This document shows positions 45,195 to 54,158 of a stretch of 64,000 bases of DNA, piece by piece. The stretch's first letter is position 1, and every line of letters begins with the position of its first letter. The DNA lies in assembly GCA_018666155.1 (NCBI GenBank), contig JABJAH010000037.1:124001-188000 (forward strand). The letters are read 5' to 3'. Under the pieces are notes generated by a model that ran no database searches, was not told the origin of the DNA, and saw only the letters and a list, made by a program, of their open reading frames with translations. The position numbers were made by a program, and so were the translations under genes. This DNA is from Rhodospirillaceae bacterium (lineage in GTDB: Bacteria > Pseudomonadota > Alphaproteobacteria > Rhodospirillales > Rhodospirillaceae).

Positions 45195-46594
45195 GACTTG
45201 GGATCGTACGGGTTGTCGGGCTTGCGCACATAGAGGCGCAACGGCACACCATCGAATCCAAACGTGTCGCGTAGGTCGTTCATCAAATAGCGATGATAAC
45301 TGGTTGGTAGGTCGACCGGACGGGACGTAAATAAGATAAACGTCGGCGGCCGTGCTTTCACTTGAGTGATATAGCGCAACTTAATCCGGCGTTTCTGTTT
45401 CGACAGCGGTGGCGGATGTTTTTGAGTCACATCATCGAGCCATTGGTTGAGGGCCGCCGTCGGTACGCGTGTGTTCCAGATTTCACGGGTTTTGAATACA
45501 GTGTCCATCAAATTAGGCACGCGACTTCCGGTTTTCGCCGACATCGTGATGGTCGGCACACCCCGCACCTGTGTGAGGGACTTTGCCAATTTTTCCTGTA
45601 GCTGCAGCAAAGACTCTTTGCGGTCCGTTGCGACGTCCCACTTGTTCACTGCAATTATTAAGGCCCGACCTTCTTCGATGACCCGCGCTGCGATCGTCAG
45701 GTCCTGTTTATCAAGAATGGCGTCGGCATCGAGAACAAGCACAACCACTTCCGCGAGATCGACGGCACGAAGCGTGTCGAGTGCTGACAGTTTTTCGACA
45801 ACGTCATTGACCTTGGCTTTCTTGCGCAGCCCGGCGGTATCAACCAGACGCACCGGTCGACCCTTATATTCCCAGTCGATGGGAATGGCGTCGCGAGTCA
45901 CGCCTGGCTCGGGCCCGGTGAGCACCCGGTCTTCGCCGAGCAACCTGTTGACCAGGGTCGACTTGCCCGTATTGGGGCGACCGACAATGGCGAGCTGCAA
46001 CGGACGCTCGGGCCCCTCGTCCACGTCTTCGCCGTCTTCCCCTAGCACTTCGATATCCTCGTCGCCCGGCTGATCAGGCACGTCGTCTTGTAAGTCCGTT
46101 GGTTTGCCGAACGGAAGCAACGCGTCGTAGAGCTCGTTTAAGCCCTGGCCATGCTCCGCTGACAGCGCAATGGGTTCACCCAAACCCAAGCTGAAGGCTT
46201 CGTACATGCCTGCCTGCGCCGCGTTTCCCTCGCATTTGTTGGCGACTAGAATGATTGGCGTGGAACCACGCCGCAGCAGATCCGCAAAATGTTCGTCAAT
46301 CGGTGTGACCCCAGCACGGGCATCGATCACCATTAGCGCGACATCAGCGTCGGCAACGGCGCGCTCGGTTTGCTCCCGCATGCGGCCTTCTAAGGTCCCG
46401 GAATCACTATCTTCCAAACCGGCTGTATCAATGATCCGAAAAGCCAAATCACCAAGGTGGCCATCCCCTTCCCGCCGATCGCGGGTCACTCCGGGACGAT
46501 CATGCACCAGCGCCAAACGGCGTCCGACGAGCCGATTGAACAGGGTGGACTTACCCACGTTGGGGCGTCCGACAATAACAAGCGAGAAAGACAT
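45191..46594 (-). CDS. der: Ribosome biogenesis GTPase Der
   Basis: 467 residues with two successive G domains: [14 protein letters not shown] and DTAGLED in the first, [27 protein letters not shown] and NKWD in the second. An acidic linker lies between them ([16 protein letters not shown], about residues 165-182), and a C-terminal KH-like domain closes the protein. Der assists 50S subunit maturation. It follows bamB by 24 bases, the same der-bamB-yfgM neighbourhood as in E. coli. Confidence 0.96.
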   Translation of the reverse strand: MSFSLVIVGRPNVGKSTLFNRLVGRRLALVHDRPGVTRDRREGDGHLGDLAFRIIDTAGLEDSDSGTLEGRMREQTERAVADADVALMVIDARAGVTPIDEHFADLLRRGSTPIILVANKCEGNAAQAGMYEAFSLGLGEPIALSAEHGQGLNELYDALLPFGKPTDLQDDVPDQPGDEDIEVLGEDGEDVDEGPERPLQLAIVGRPNTGKSTLVNRLLGEDRVLTGPEPGVTRDAIPIDWEYKGRPVRLVDTAGLRKKAKVNDVVEKLSALDTLRAVDLAEVVVLVLDADAILDKQDLTIAARVIEEGRALIIAVNKWDVATDRKESLLQLQEKLAKSLTQVRGVPTITMSAKTGSRVPNLMDTVFKTREIWNTRVPTAALNQWLDDVTQKHPPPLSKQKRRIKLRYITQVKARPPTFILFTSRPVDLPTSYHRYLMNDLRDTFGFDGVPLRLYVRKPDNPYDPKS

Positions 46595-46618
46595 GGGGGC
46601 AGAGGCCCTGGTTATCTG

Positions 46619-47968
46619 TTAGCGGTACGCGAGCAGCGTGCCGTCGTCGTCGTAGACATACATGGTCGAGTTGGCGAAGACCGGCGAGATCGTCACCGGC
46701 GCCCGGAGTTCTATATCGCCCAAAACGGCGCCACTGTATGGCGACAGCGATAACGCTTCTTCATTAGAACTAAAGACGATCAGCCGATCGCTGGCGATCG
46801 ACGGGCCGGTCCAAATGATGCGATCTTCCTGACTATCAAGGTCTTCAAATCTGCGCAATTGGGTGACCCACATGATTTGCCCGGTCCGCACATCGATACA
46901 GACCACTTCAGAATCAATGGTGGTGGCATACAGGAAATCGCCCGAAATCCATGGCTGATACACGCCAGGGACTGGTACGTCCCAAACCCGTTGCCCGGTG
47001 CGCAAATCAATAGAGACAAGTATGCCCGAATGCCCGACGGCGTAGACTCGGCCGCGGTCAATCACCGGGCGACCGCGAATATCCGTCAAGCTGGCCGCAG
47101 CTTCGGTGCGACGGACCGCGATCACCGAGTCACTCCAGAGCACAGAGCCATTATCCACACGGAGCGCGGCGATTTCACCATTGGTGAAAGGCGCGATCAC
47201 CACCCCGCCATCGACTGCGGGGCTACCGCCGCCAAGCAAGATCGTTTGCGAACTGACACCGGAATAGTTCCACAAGCGTTCGCCTTCACGAGCCGACAGG
47301 GCAAACACCTGGTTGTCGACGGTGGTGACAAACACACGGCCACCGTTGACGGTCGGCGCAGACCGGATTGGTGAATCAACTTTGGCGCGCCACACGGTCC
47401 GGCCCGACTGAGCGTTGAGCGCGATGACCTCTCCAAACCCCGTGGTCGCGAAGATCAAACCTTCTTCATAAGCCAAGCCGCCACCCAGAAAATGGGCGTC
47501 GTCTTCATTCTTTGGCACCAACTCTCGGCGCCACAACCGCGTGCCATTGCTGGCGTTAAACGCAGCCACATACGACTTGGCATCAAGAACAAACACGCGG
47601 CCACCAGCGACCACCGGCTCACCAAGGGTGCGGTTGCGTTCTCCTGATGCAGCACCCGCATCTGCACGCCAGAGCACACGGGGTGCTGGGCCGATGATCA
47701 TATGGTGCATAGCGTGATGGGAGAACCCGCCCGCCTGACTCCAGGTCGCCGTATCTTCCGGAGCCGGTAGGACAATCTGTGTATCAACTGCGTTGAGGTC
47801 CGGCCTCAAAGCCCGTTCGAGAGCCAGCACCGAAATGCGTGTTCCCGGCAGTATTTCGTCGTCTTCGCCGCCATCAAACGGGTTGAGGTCGCTACACCCT
47901 GAGAGAAATACGCCAGACAACACCGCCACTGCGCACATTCGATTAATATGAGAAAGCTGCTTCGTCAT
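46619..47968 (-). CDS. bamB: Outer-membrane assembly lipoprotein BamB
   Basis: 449 residues. Lipoprotein signal peptide with lipobox LSGC (cysteine at about residue 25), then repeated PQQ-like beta-propeller blades (GGRVFVLDAKSYVAAFNASNGTRLWRREL broken here as GGRVFVLDAK and ASNGTRLWR; NAQSGRTVW; SAREGERLWNYSG; DLRTGQRVWD). It is part of the BAM complex that inserts outer-membrane barrels. About 50 residues longer than the E. coli homologue. Confidence 0.92.
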   Translation of the reverse strand: MTKQLSHINRMCAVAVLSGVFLSGCSDLNPFDGGEDDEILPGTRISVLALERALRPDLNAVDTQIVLPAPEDTATWSQAGGFSHHAMHHMIIGPAPRVLWRADAGAASGERNRTLGEPVVAGGRVFVLDAKSYVAAFNASNGTRLWRRELVPKNEDDAHFLGGGLAYEEGLIFATTGFGEVIALNAQSGRTVWRAKVDSPIRSAPTVNGGRVFVTTVDNQVFALSAREGERLWNYSGVSSQTILLGGGSPAVDGGVVIAPFTNGEIAALRVDNGSVLWSDSVIAVRRTEAAASLTDIRGRPVIDRGRVYAVGHSGILVSIDLRTGQRVWDVPVPGVYQPWISGDFLYATTIDSEVVCIDVRTGQIMWVTQLRRFEDLDSQEDRIIWTGPSIASDRLIVFSSNEEALSLSPYSGAVLGDIELRAPVTISPVFANSTMYVYDDDGTLLAYR

Positions 47969-47987
47969 GGCTAAAGCCGATCGTCGC

Positions 47988-48812
47988 TTATGGCGCTTCC
48001 GCCTGGTTATCCGAATCCGGCATCGTCGTATCCGGTTCGACGACAGGGCGCGGTGGCGCTGCCCCTAATGGACTGTTGTATACCGCAGCCAATTCGCCAG
48101 CGCGCGCTTTGATCGCGGCGGGTGTATTGGTGTCTTCAAGCAGTTGTTCGAGGATCGTGCGGGCCTCATCCAGATCGCCGCGACGCGCCGACAGCAGCGC
48201 CATGAGCTCGAGGGCTGAGTAACTATACGCATTGCTCGGATCCGTGAGCGATCCGATCGCGTCCTCTAGAACTGCCGGATCTTCGCTATCCAGGCCGTGA
48301 ATGCCCCAGAGCAAAGTCGCAAGATCGCTAAACACGAAATCAATACTGGAGTCGGTGCTCAACGTCCGATAAATCGAGATCGCATCTTGCAGCTTATCCT
48401 GCTCAAGGAGAATTCCAGCGCGCTGCAGATCAGCCAAGGCCCCGTAGGGACCACCTTGCTCAACAACAGCGGTCAACTCAGCTAGGGCGGCATCAGGATT
48501 GCCGTCGACCAACTGCTCAGTCGCCCGAGCAAAGGAATCGGCCTGTTGGGTCAAACGTTCCTCAACCTGACCTTGCCAATACTGAAAGGCCGCGACGGCA
48601 ACAACCAATCCGGCCATGGCCCCGTAAATCCATACTTTGTAGCGGTCCCACAGCTTTTGTATCTGCTCGTCACGAAGTTCGGACTCGACTTCAGTCAAGA
48701 ACGCATCAACCGCACCCTCTTCTTCATCGTCAGGCGACGGCTTGGACTCTTTTTTGGCTTTGGCTGCCTTTTGGCTGCCAACCTTATTCTTGGTCACAGG
48801 ATGGATCCTCAT
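47988..48812 (-). CDS. YfgM-like membrane-anchored TPR protein
   Basis: 274 residues. A charged N-terminal region (Lys-rich then Asp/Glu-rich, about 60 residues) precedes one membrane span (WIYGAMAGLVVAVAAFQYW). A tetratricopeptide-like periplasmic part with YfgM/DUF2133-style sequence (ADSFARATEQLVDGNPDAALAELTAVVEQG in two pieces, ADLQRAGILLEQD) follows, then a Pro/Asp-rich tail. In E. coli YfgM works with the periplasmic chaperone network. Position upstream of bamB and der supports the call. Confidence 0.83.
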   Translation of the reverse strand: MRIHPVTKNKVGSQKAAKAKKESKPSPDDEEEGAVDAFLTEVESELRDEQIQKLWDRYKVWIYGAMAGLVVAVAAFQYWQGQVEERLTQQADSFARATEQLVDGNPDAALAELTAVVEQGGPYGALADLQRAGILLEQDKLQDAISIYRTLSTDSSIDFVFSDLATLLWGIHGLDSEDPAVLEDAIGSLTDPSNAYSYSALELMALLSARRGDLDEARTILEQLLEDTNTPAAIKARAGELAAVYNSPLGAAPPRPVVEPDTTMPDSDNQAEAP

Positions 48813-49042
48813 CGGTCTGGTCCGGACAACGGACGACCGGGGGTAAGAGTAGACGAATCGGCGCGTACCTTACCTACGCGGCCGCACTGTTGCAATTCGC
48901 GATATTGCGCCAGAAACCAGGGCAAAATCTGGAGATTCAGCATTTGTTAAAGGGTCAGACCCAAACTCACCTTGGTTCCCTATATCCACGCCATGGGGCG
49001 GGGTCATCGGGACCACCGAAATCGGCCCACGGAGAGTCTTTC

Positions 49043-49303
49043 ATGATCCGCCTTACCCTCGTTCTGGCTTCACTGGCCCTGTTAACCGCCTGTGGTGCCA
49101 CCAGTGACCGGCTGCTGCGTCAGTCTGTTGGTTATGAGTGCACCGGGGCCGATGGCACCGTGGGCGGCATGCTATGCTCTGAGAGCGATCAGCCCGTTGG
49201 CCAGCGCAGCCGGTATTGCTACGCCACTCTCGGTGAAATCAATTGTCTCGACCGCCCCGATCCAGACCGCCAGAACGCGCCCGTGGGTTCAGCCGGATAC
49301 TAG
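49043..49303 (+). CDS. Small predicted lipoprotein
   Basis: 86 residues from the ATG at 49043, with GGAGAG six to seven bases upstream; the open frame continues upstream without a ribosome binding site. Signal peptide and lipobox (LVLASLALLTAC) predict lipid attachment at about Cys17. The mature part has four further cysteines (YECTG, MLCSE, RYCYA, NCLDR) that could form two disulfides. I recognise no family. Confidence 0.72.
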   Translation: MIRLTLVLASLALLTACGATSDRLLRQSVGYECTGADGTVGGMLCSESDQPVGQRSRYCYATLGEINCLDRPDPDRQNAPVGSAGY

Positions 49304-49421
49304 TCCGAAGGCCCTTGCCGCCTATAATACGAGCAGCCAGCCGCCATCGTCGCCTTGCGAGCCCCCTGAATCAGTGAAAAGATACGGGTATCGACAATGA
49401 CTCCAAGGGGCTAATCGGCCA

Positions 49422-49778
49422 GTGAATCAATTGGTGCGGATTTCCGATTACCGGCGCAAAGCGTCAGCCCTTCACTTTACCCGTTCAGAACTCACCCAAT
49501 TGCTGGCTGTCTACTCCTCCCGCGTCATCACCGGGGAATGGCGCGACTACGCAATCGGCGCAACACCAGGGTTTGCGCGGTTTTGCATCTATCGCAGCAG
49601 CCGCGAAGAACCCCTATTTACGATCACCAAACTGGCCACAGAAGGCAAAGCCCGGAGCGCCCAGGCCCGCAAAGGAAAGTATGTGGTGAGCACCCGACAC
49701 CGCACCTTGCGACAAGGCCACTCCCTGCTCGACGCCCTGGACGTGTTCAAATCTGACCTCAAGTTGGTCTCTCACTGA
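49422..49778 (+). CDS. DUF2794 domain protein
   Basis: 118 residues, GTG start with AGGGG about 11 bases upstream. The sequence matches the alphaproteobacterial DUF2794 family (FTRSELTQLLAVYSSRVITGEWRDYAIG in parts, LRQGHSLLDALDVF). Function unknown; the family is nearly confined to Alphaproteobacteria and so supports the taxonomic placement. Confidence 0.85.
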   Translation: MNQLVRISDYRRKASALHFTRSELTQLLAVYSSRVITGEWRDYAIGATPGFARFCIYRSSREEPLFTITKLATEGKARSAQARKGKYVVSTRHRTLRQGHSLLDALDVFKSDLKLVSH

Positions 49779-49832
49779 ACCTTTAAAGGCCGCCGGATAA
49801 GGTCTTGTTTTATAATATAAATGACATCCTCT

Positions 49833-49870
49833 GCTGCCATGCAGCATGAGCATTGCTGTTATGCAGCAAT
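49833..49870. repeat. Pair of adjacent inverted repeats sharing ATGCAGCA
   Basis: GCTGC/GCAGC (49833-49837, 49841-49845) and ATTGCTG/CAGCAAT (49852-49858, 49864-49870) are both perfect. They lie about 100 bases before the small ORF and could be an operator or RNA structure. No T-run follows, so they are not a typical terminator. Confidence 0.55.
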
Positions 49871-49967
49871 ATCCATTTATTTCGTGAAGAAGTAATATTA
49901 TTACGTATGCGTACCGCGATGAAGGTCGGCGCAGGTTGTGTCGGCATCGCAGCAAAGGAGAAATGAT

Positions 49968-50066
49968 ATGGATCGCATAACGAAGTATCTGCACATCACA
50001 GTCTTAATTTCGACTGTGCTGTCAACGGGCGTTATCTTTGCGTCCAGCGCTCACGTCCTCTTCTAG
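49968..50066 (+). CDS. Predicted 32-residue small membrane protein
   Basis: ATG at 49968 preceded by AAGGAG at a seven-base spacing, one of the best ribosome binding sites in the window. The 32-codon frame ends at TAG 50064-50066 and encodes a short basic N-terminus (MDRITKYLH) and one hydrophobic stretch (ITVLISTVLSTGVIFA). No family recognised. It could be a real small protein or a leader peptide; no cognate downstream gene lies on this strand. Confidence 0.5.
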   Translation: MDRITKYLHITVLISTVLSTGVIFASSAHVLF

Positions 50067-50132
50067 GGACCGTGCGCCACGCATAGGCCGACCGGCTATT
50101 CGCCGGCAGAGGCTTGCTCCTGGTCCCGGGGA

Positions 50133-51449
50133 CTATTCGTCCCCAGAGTCCTCGTCTTCCACGAGGCCAGCATCAAGATCGGGAGCGAGCCTATCGCTCT
50201 CCTCCGCCACTACTGCCCAGCCGCGCTGCTCGAACTCAGCCTTCGCCCGATCACTGATCGAACCCGTTAACCACAGTTCCCGGGTCGCATCACCAGACAC
50301 CGATTGGTCAGCCAGCGCCTTAGCTCCAGCGCTCCAGATTAGGTGATCCGCGGGCACAGCGCTGACGGTACGATTGTCCGTTGTTATCCCGGTCACTGCG
50401 CCATCTTCTAGAGAAAGACTGACAATCGCCGCGACGTTTTGATGAAAGCCAAGTGTCGCTTCGGCTTGACGCATCAAGAATATGGACTGGTTTTCGCTTT
50501 CCGAAACGGTCGCATGTTCAACCATGGCGCTAATATTTTTTGCACCTTCGAGGCCAACCAGCGCGGCCACAATCGTGGTCTCATGCCGGGGCGACAGCCA
50601 CTGATTCTCGACAAAGGCTTCGGCAACCTCGTCATCGACCATCATCGCCAGGAGTCGAGCACGGTTGAGTTCGCGCAAGGCCTCAGGAGATTGTGAGGTG
50701 AGCAGCGAGTTCAAAGTCTGGCTGTTTTGCAAACCGGAAAGCGCGATCCCCGCGCCGCCGCCGACGGATGCAGTCAACGGCAGGAGACTAAAACCGCCAG
50801 CAAACCCAGCCCAGGCCACCTCACCCATCCCATCTTGCAGCGCCACATTGGTGGTATAGGGATCGACCTCCAGCAAATTGGCCACTTCGCGTTTCACGAG
50901 ACCGTAGCCAACAAGCTCCCCGGCGGCGGAGTCTTCCTGCTCGCCGCGCGAGCCCGTCACCATTTCACCCGCTTGGGAGAACAGGGCTCCAATCCCACGG
51001 ACAGCACCGGTTACCGTTCCAACCGGTTCCGTTGCTAAACTTTTAAGAGCACGAAAAGGACTCGTTGCCGCTTGGGCTACGCCGGCCGCAAACGCGTCCG
51101 TTTTCGTAATCTCGCTGAGTTCTTTGAGGGCATAGACTTCTTGCACGCGCTCAGCAACATAGTCCGTTCGGTGTGCGGTAAAAGTCCCAAACTCAGATGT
51201 GATGGTATAGCTGTTCTCGTAGCCGTCGTTCTCGACCGTCTCCAAAATTTCGTGCAAGTCACCACGCAGAAGCTCGGCAGACAAAAGATCCGACGCCTTT
51301 AAGATCGGTAGCGGTTCATAGGCAGAGTCTTGAGACCGTGCCCCACTGGCAACGGCAAAGGAAGCCAGCACCAAAGCCGTCGACGCCATCAAAATAAGTG
51401 TTACAGGTGTACGGCGGCGGGCGATTGCCCGCGAAGAAAGATCAGTCAT
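50133..51449 (-). CDS. Secreted or anchored protein of unknown function
   Basis: 438 residues. N-terminal basic segment and hydrophobic signal (ARRRTPVTLILMASTALVLASFAVASGARS). A charged region (about 45-120), a Gly/Ala-rich region that might associate with membranes (EVAWAGFAGGFSLLPLTASVGGGAGIALSG in two parts; about 205-240), and a soluble C-terminal half ending in a strongly acidic tail (GLVEDEDSGDE) follow. I recognise no domain or catalytic motif. It starts 80 bases after the first of two methyltransferase genes on the same strand and may belong to that operon. Confidence 0.75.
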   Translation of the reverse strand: MTDLSSRAIARRRTPVTLILMASTALVLASFAVASGARSQDSAYEPLPILKASDLLSAELLRGDLHEILETVENDGYENSYTITSEFGTFTAHRTDYVAERVQEVYALKELSEITKTDAFAAGVAQAATSPFRALKSLATEPVGTVTGAVRGIGALFSQAGEMVTGSRGEQEDSAAGELVGYGLVKREVANLLEVDPYTTNVALQDGMGEVAWAGFAGGFSLLPLTASVGGGAGIALSGLQNSQTLNSLLTSQSPEALRELNRARLLAMMVDDEVAEAFVENQWLSPRHETTIVAALVGLEGAKNISAMVEHATVSESENQSIFLMRQAEATLGFHQNVAAIVSLSLEDGAVTGITTDNRTVSAVPADHLIWSAGAKALADQSVSGDATRELWLTGSISDRAKAEFEQRGWAVVAEESDRLAPDLDAGLVEDEDSGDE

Positions 51450-51529
51450 AACGCGTCCCTTTTTTCTATTGGGGAAACGCTAGCCCTGAATGGCGGGGCT
51501 TAACAAGCCTTCGATAAGAATCCGCAGAT

Positions 51530-52717
51530 TTACGCGGCTTTGACCGCGCCAAACAATCCCCATGAGGTGTAGATACCGTGCTTGGGTGGCTCAGCCTCAC
51601 CCAGTGCAACCTGCCGGAAATACGCGGGATCGGCCCCGCCGACATCGGGAATCGACGCGGTGAAATATTCGTCTGCGCTGAACCCAGCACTGGCCATCAA
51701 GTCAGCGCATTCACGCGATCTGAAATCGCGATAGTGGGGCTCGTTGTTGTGCTCATTATCCCAGTCGAGAAAGAAATTGTAATAGGCATCGACTTGGGAT
51801 GAGGGCGGCAGTTCCATGTGAACCATCATTCCGCCGGGCTTAAGCACACGGCGGCACTCTGCCAACACCCGCTTGGTCGCCTCCACAGAAAGCTCGTGGA
51901 AGAAGAAGCTCGACACAACGAGGTCAAAGGAATTGTCGGTGAAGTCGAGCGTTTCTGCATTCTGCTGGGAGAAATGTGCATCAACACCGCGCGCAACCGC
52001 GCGGGCATTGGCGTAGCGGAGGCAGGGCGCTGCAACATCAACGCCCGTGAGTTCTGCGTCCGGATAAATGTCTTTGTAGGGAAACAGGTTGTTACCGATA
52101 GTGCAGCCGGTTTCCAGAATCTTTTCCGGTTTGAATTCGGGATAGCGGATCGATAGCCATTTGCTGACCGATGCTGCCACGCCACTGCGGGTCTTGCTCG
52201 GCAGCAAAGAGCCGCGAAACACTTGGCCGCCATGGGCGTAGATCGCACCCTGAGCCACATCTCCCTCTGCATGCTCGTCCTGCCAACACCCAGGCATAAG
52301 ATGAACGTCCATCGTATCGACGTAGTCGGGCATCGCGAGTTCGGGGTCGAGGGTCAAAGACCCGCCATGAGAATTCGAATGGGACGCCTGATCGGCGATA
52401 GAGATCATGTCAGGCAACTGCCGTTCGACCTCTTCACGCACCGATTCCCACACCATTTCTTGCGCGTTGTAGCGCAGGCTACTCCATACCCGATACGTCA
52501 AATTGTTCGAGATGGCATCGCGTACTTCTTCACCGGTTTCGGGCTCACGGCCATGGGTGGTGACAAAGGATGGCATGACCGCGTTGTCATAAGCGTCGCG
52601 CATCGTATCAGCGACATCTTTCATGACGTGCTTACGCAGGCGCGAAACAAAACCCTGACGGGCCAGTTCATCGTGGGTCGGATCAACTAGACTATCGATA
52701 TCGCGAATTGCGTTCAT
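51530..52717 (-). CDS. SAM-dependent methyltransferase, paralogue A
   Basis: 395 residues from the ATG at 52717, with AAGGAGG six bases upstream. The first ~190 residues form a conserved region I cannot assign. Then comes a class I methyltransferase domain: motif I ILETGCTIGNN, acidic residue in ELTGVDVAAP, SQQNAETLDF, FDLVVSSFFFHE, RRVLKPGGMMVHMELPP. Motif I is GCTIG instead of the usual GCGTG. The product of the next gene upstream is a clear paralogue, similar over its full length, with the same unusual motif. Substrate unknown. Confidence 0.87.
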   Translation of the reverse strand: MNAIRDIDSLVDPTHDELARQGFVSRLRKHVMKDVADTMRDAYDNAVMPSFVTTHGREPETGEEVRDAISNNLTYRVWSSLRYNAQEMVWESVREEVERQLPDMISIADQASHSNSHGGSLTLDPELAMPDYVDTMDVHLMPGCWQDEHAEGDVAQGAIYAHGGQVFRGSLLPSKTRSGVAASVSKWLSIRYPEFKPEKILETGCTIGNNLFPYKDIYPDAELTGVDVAAPCLRYANARAVARGVDAHFSQQNAETLDFTDNSFDLVVSSFFFHELSVEATKRVLAECRRVLKPGGMMVHMELPPSSQVDAYYNFFLDWDNEHNNEPHYRDFRSRECADLMASAGFSADEYFTASIPDVGGADPAYFRQVALGEAEPPKHGIYTSWGLFGAVKAA

Positions 52718-52791
52718 ATCGGCCTCCTTAGGAACCATCTATTCCATGAAGTATCCGCGCCATCGGACCGATGCGCAATGGGGGCCTGGCG

Positions 52792-54006
52792 CTACTTTCC
52801 CGCACCGAACAAATAATAACTTGAGAAGTTGCTGTGCTGAGGCGCTTCAGACTCGCCTCGAGCGAAGGCGGCAAAATCTTCGTCACTCAGGCCGCCCCGG
52901 TCCGGGATTCGGATGAGACTACTGGACTCGGCAGAAAACCCGGCTTCCGTCATCAGGCCAACTGGATCTTGCTGCCGGAAGGCGGCGTAGTGCGGCTCAT
53001 GATTGTGGTAAGCGTCCCAATCGAGAAAGAAATTGTAATAGGGGTCCATCGCTTTGGACGGCGGCAACTCCATATGGATCGTCACGCCGCCCGGCGCCAA
53101 AACACGATTAACCTCTTTGAGAATTTTCTTAGTCGACGGCACGGCGATCTCGTGGAAAAAGAAGCTCGACACCACGAGGTCAAACATGCCGTCCTCGAAA
53201 TCCATCGATTCTGCATTTTGCTGGGAATAATGCGCCGCAATGCCTTGTGATTCAGCACGGGCATGCCCGTAACGCAGAACCGGCGCACCCACATCAACGC
53301 CGTACAACTCAGCGTCGGGAAAGGCACGATGGAACGGCAGAAGGTTCGAGCCAATCGTGCAGCCTAAATCTAAAATACGTTTCGGCTTAAAGTTGGGATA
53401 CTTGAGCTTCAGGTAGTGACCAATGGAATCAGCGACGCCGCCCTTTCCTGGATTTTTCGACATCTTAAGCGCACCGGAAAACACTTTGGTGCCGTGGGCA
53501 TAAACTGCGCCAACGGCGACGTCTTCTTCGAGATACTCCGTGTGAAAACAACCGGGCATCAAATGGATATCCAAAGCGCTGACTGCTTTAGGGATCGGCA
53601 AGTCCGGGTTTAGGCGCAAGGTCCCACCGGCGGGCGATTGGCCGGCTGCCTGGTCAGCCGCATCTATGAGATCAGGTAACGCGCGCTCAACTTCACCCTG
53701 CACGGAACTCCAGGTCATTTCTTGGGCATTATAGCGCAGCGAAGACCACGTCCGATAAAACGTATTGGGCTCCATTGCCTTTCGGACAGCGCGCGCATCC
53801 TCAGGGCTCTCGCCATTTTTTGCTCGAAAGGTGGGCTCAATCGCTTTGTCGTAAATGGCACGCATGTCCTGGGCCAAATCGGCCATGACAAACTTACGCA
53901 GGAACGCGACATACTTTTGTCTTGCTGCTTCGTCATGGGTTGCGCGCGGTATGCTGTCGATAGACGGCAGCGCCGCTTCCCCAGATGCTTTTTCTTCCCG
54001 GTACAT
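52792..54006 (-). CDS. SAM-dependent methyltransferase, paralogue B
   Basis: 404 residues. Same layout as paralogue A: an unassigned N-terminal region (about 200 residues, including FYRTWSSLRYNAQEMTWSSV and a DIHLMPGCFHTEY segment) and a methyltransferase domain (ILDLGCTIGSN, ELYGVDVGAP, SQQNAESMDF, FDLVVSSFFFHEI, LAPGGVTIHMELPP). By eye the two are roughly half identical, so they arose by an old tandem duplication. The gap between them is 74 bases. PhoX-family phosphatase lies 152 bases upstream. Function unknown. Confidence 0.87.
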   Translation of the reverse strand: MYREEKASGEAALPSIDSIPRATHDEAARQKYVAFLRKFVMADLAQDMRAIYDKAIEPTFRAKNGESPEDARAVRKAMEPNTFYRTWSSLRYNAQEMTWSSVQGEVERALPDLIDAADQAAGQSPAGGTLRLNPDLPIPKAVSALDIHLMPGCFHTEYLEEDVAVGAVYAHGTKVFSGALKMSKNPGKGGVADSIGHYLKLKYPNFKPKRILDLGCTIGSNLLPFHRAFPDAELYGVDVGAPVLRYGHARAESQGIAAHYSQQNAESMDFEDGMFDLVVSSFFFHEIAVPSTKKILKEVNRVLAPGGVTIHMELPPSKAMDPYYNFFLDWDAYHNHEPHYAAFRQQDPVGLMTEAGFSAESSSLIRIPDRGGLSDEDFAAFARGESEAPQHSNFSSYYLFGAGK

Positions 54007-54158
54007 AAAGACCTCTGCTGGACCAAAACGGGATCGCTCCCCGCAATATCTCTGACGCTTATATCAGAGGTTTAGTGGCCCTGTTCAATAGTAATCCGAT
54101 GAAACCGGTTCAAAAACCGCAACTCAAACGGGATCGTGAAACCCGGATTTGGGCCACC

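Larger units (their letters stand above)
49779..50132. other. Intergenic region with two hairpins and a small ORF
   Basis: 354 bases, AT-richer than its surroundings at the left. It contains two adjacent short hairpins that share the string ATGCAGCA (GCTGC-CAT-GCAGC at 49833-49845; ATTGCTG-TTATG-CAGCAAT at 49852-49870), and a TATAAT string at 49811-49816. A 32-codon ORF lies to the right and is listed separately. Confidence 0.6.

Noticed and set aside
49611..49994. Reverse-strand frame opposite the DUF2794 gene and the adjacent gap
   Set aside because: No ribosome binding site or family resemblance, and it overlaps a well-supported gene on the other strand.
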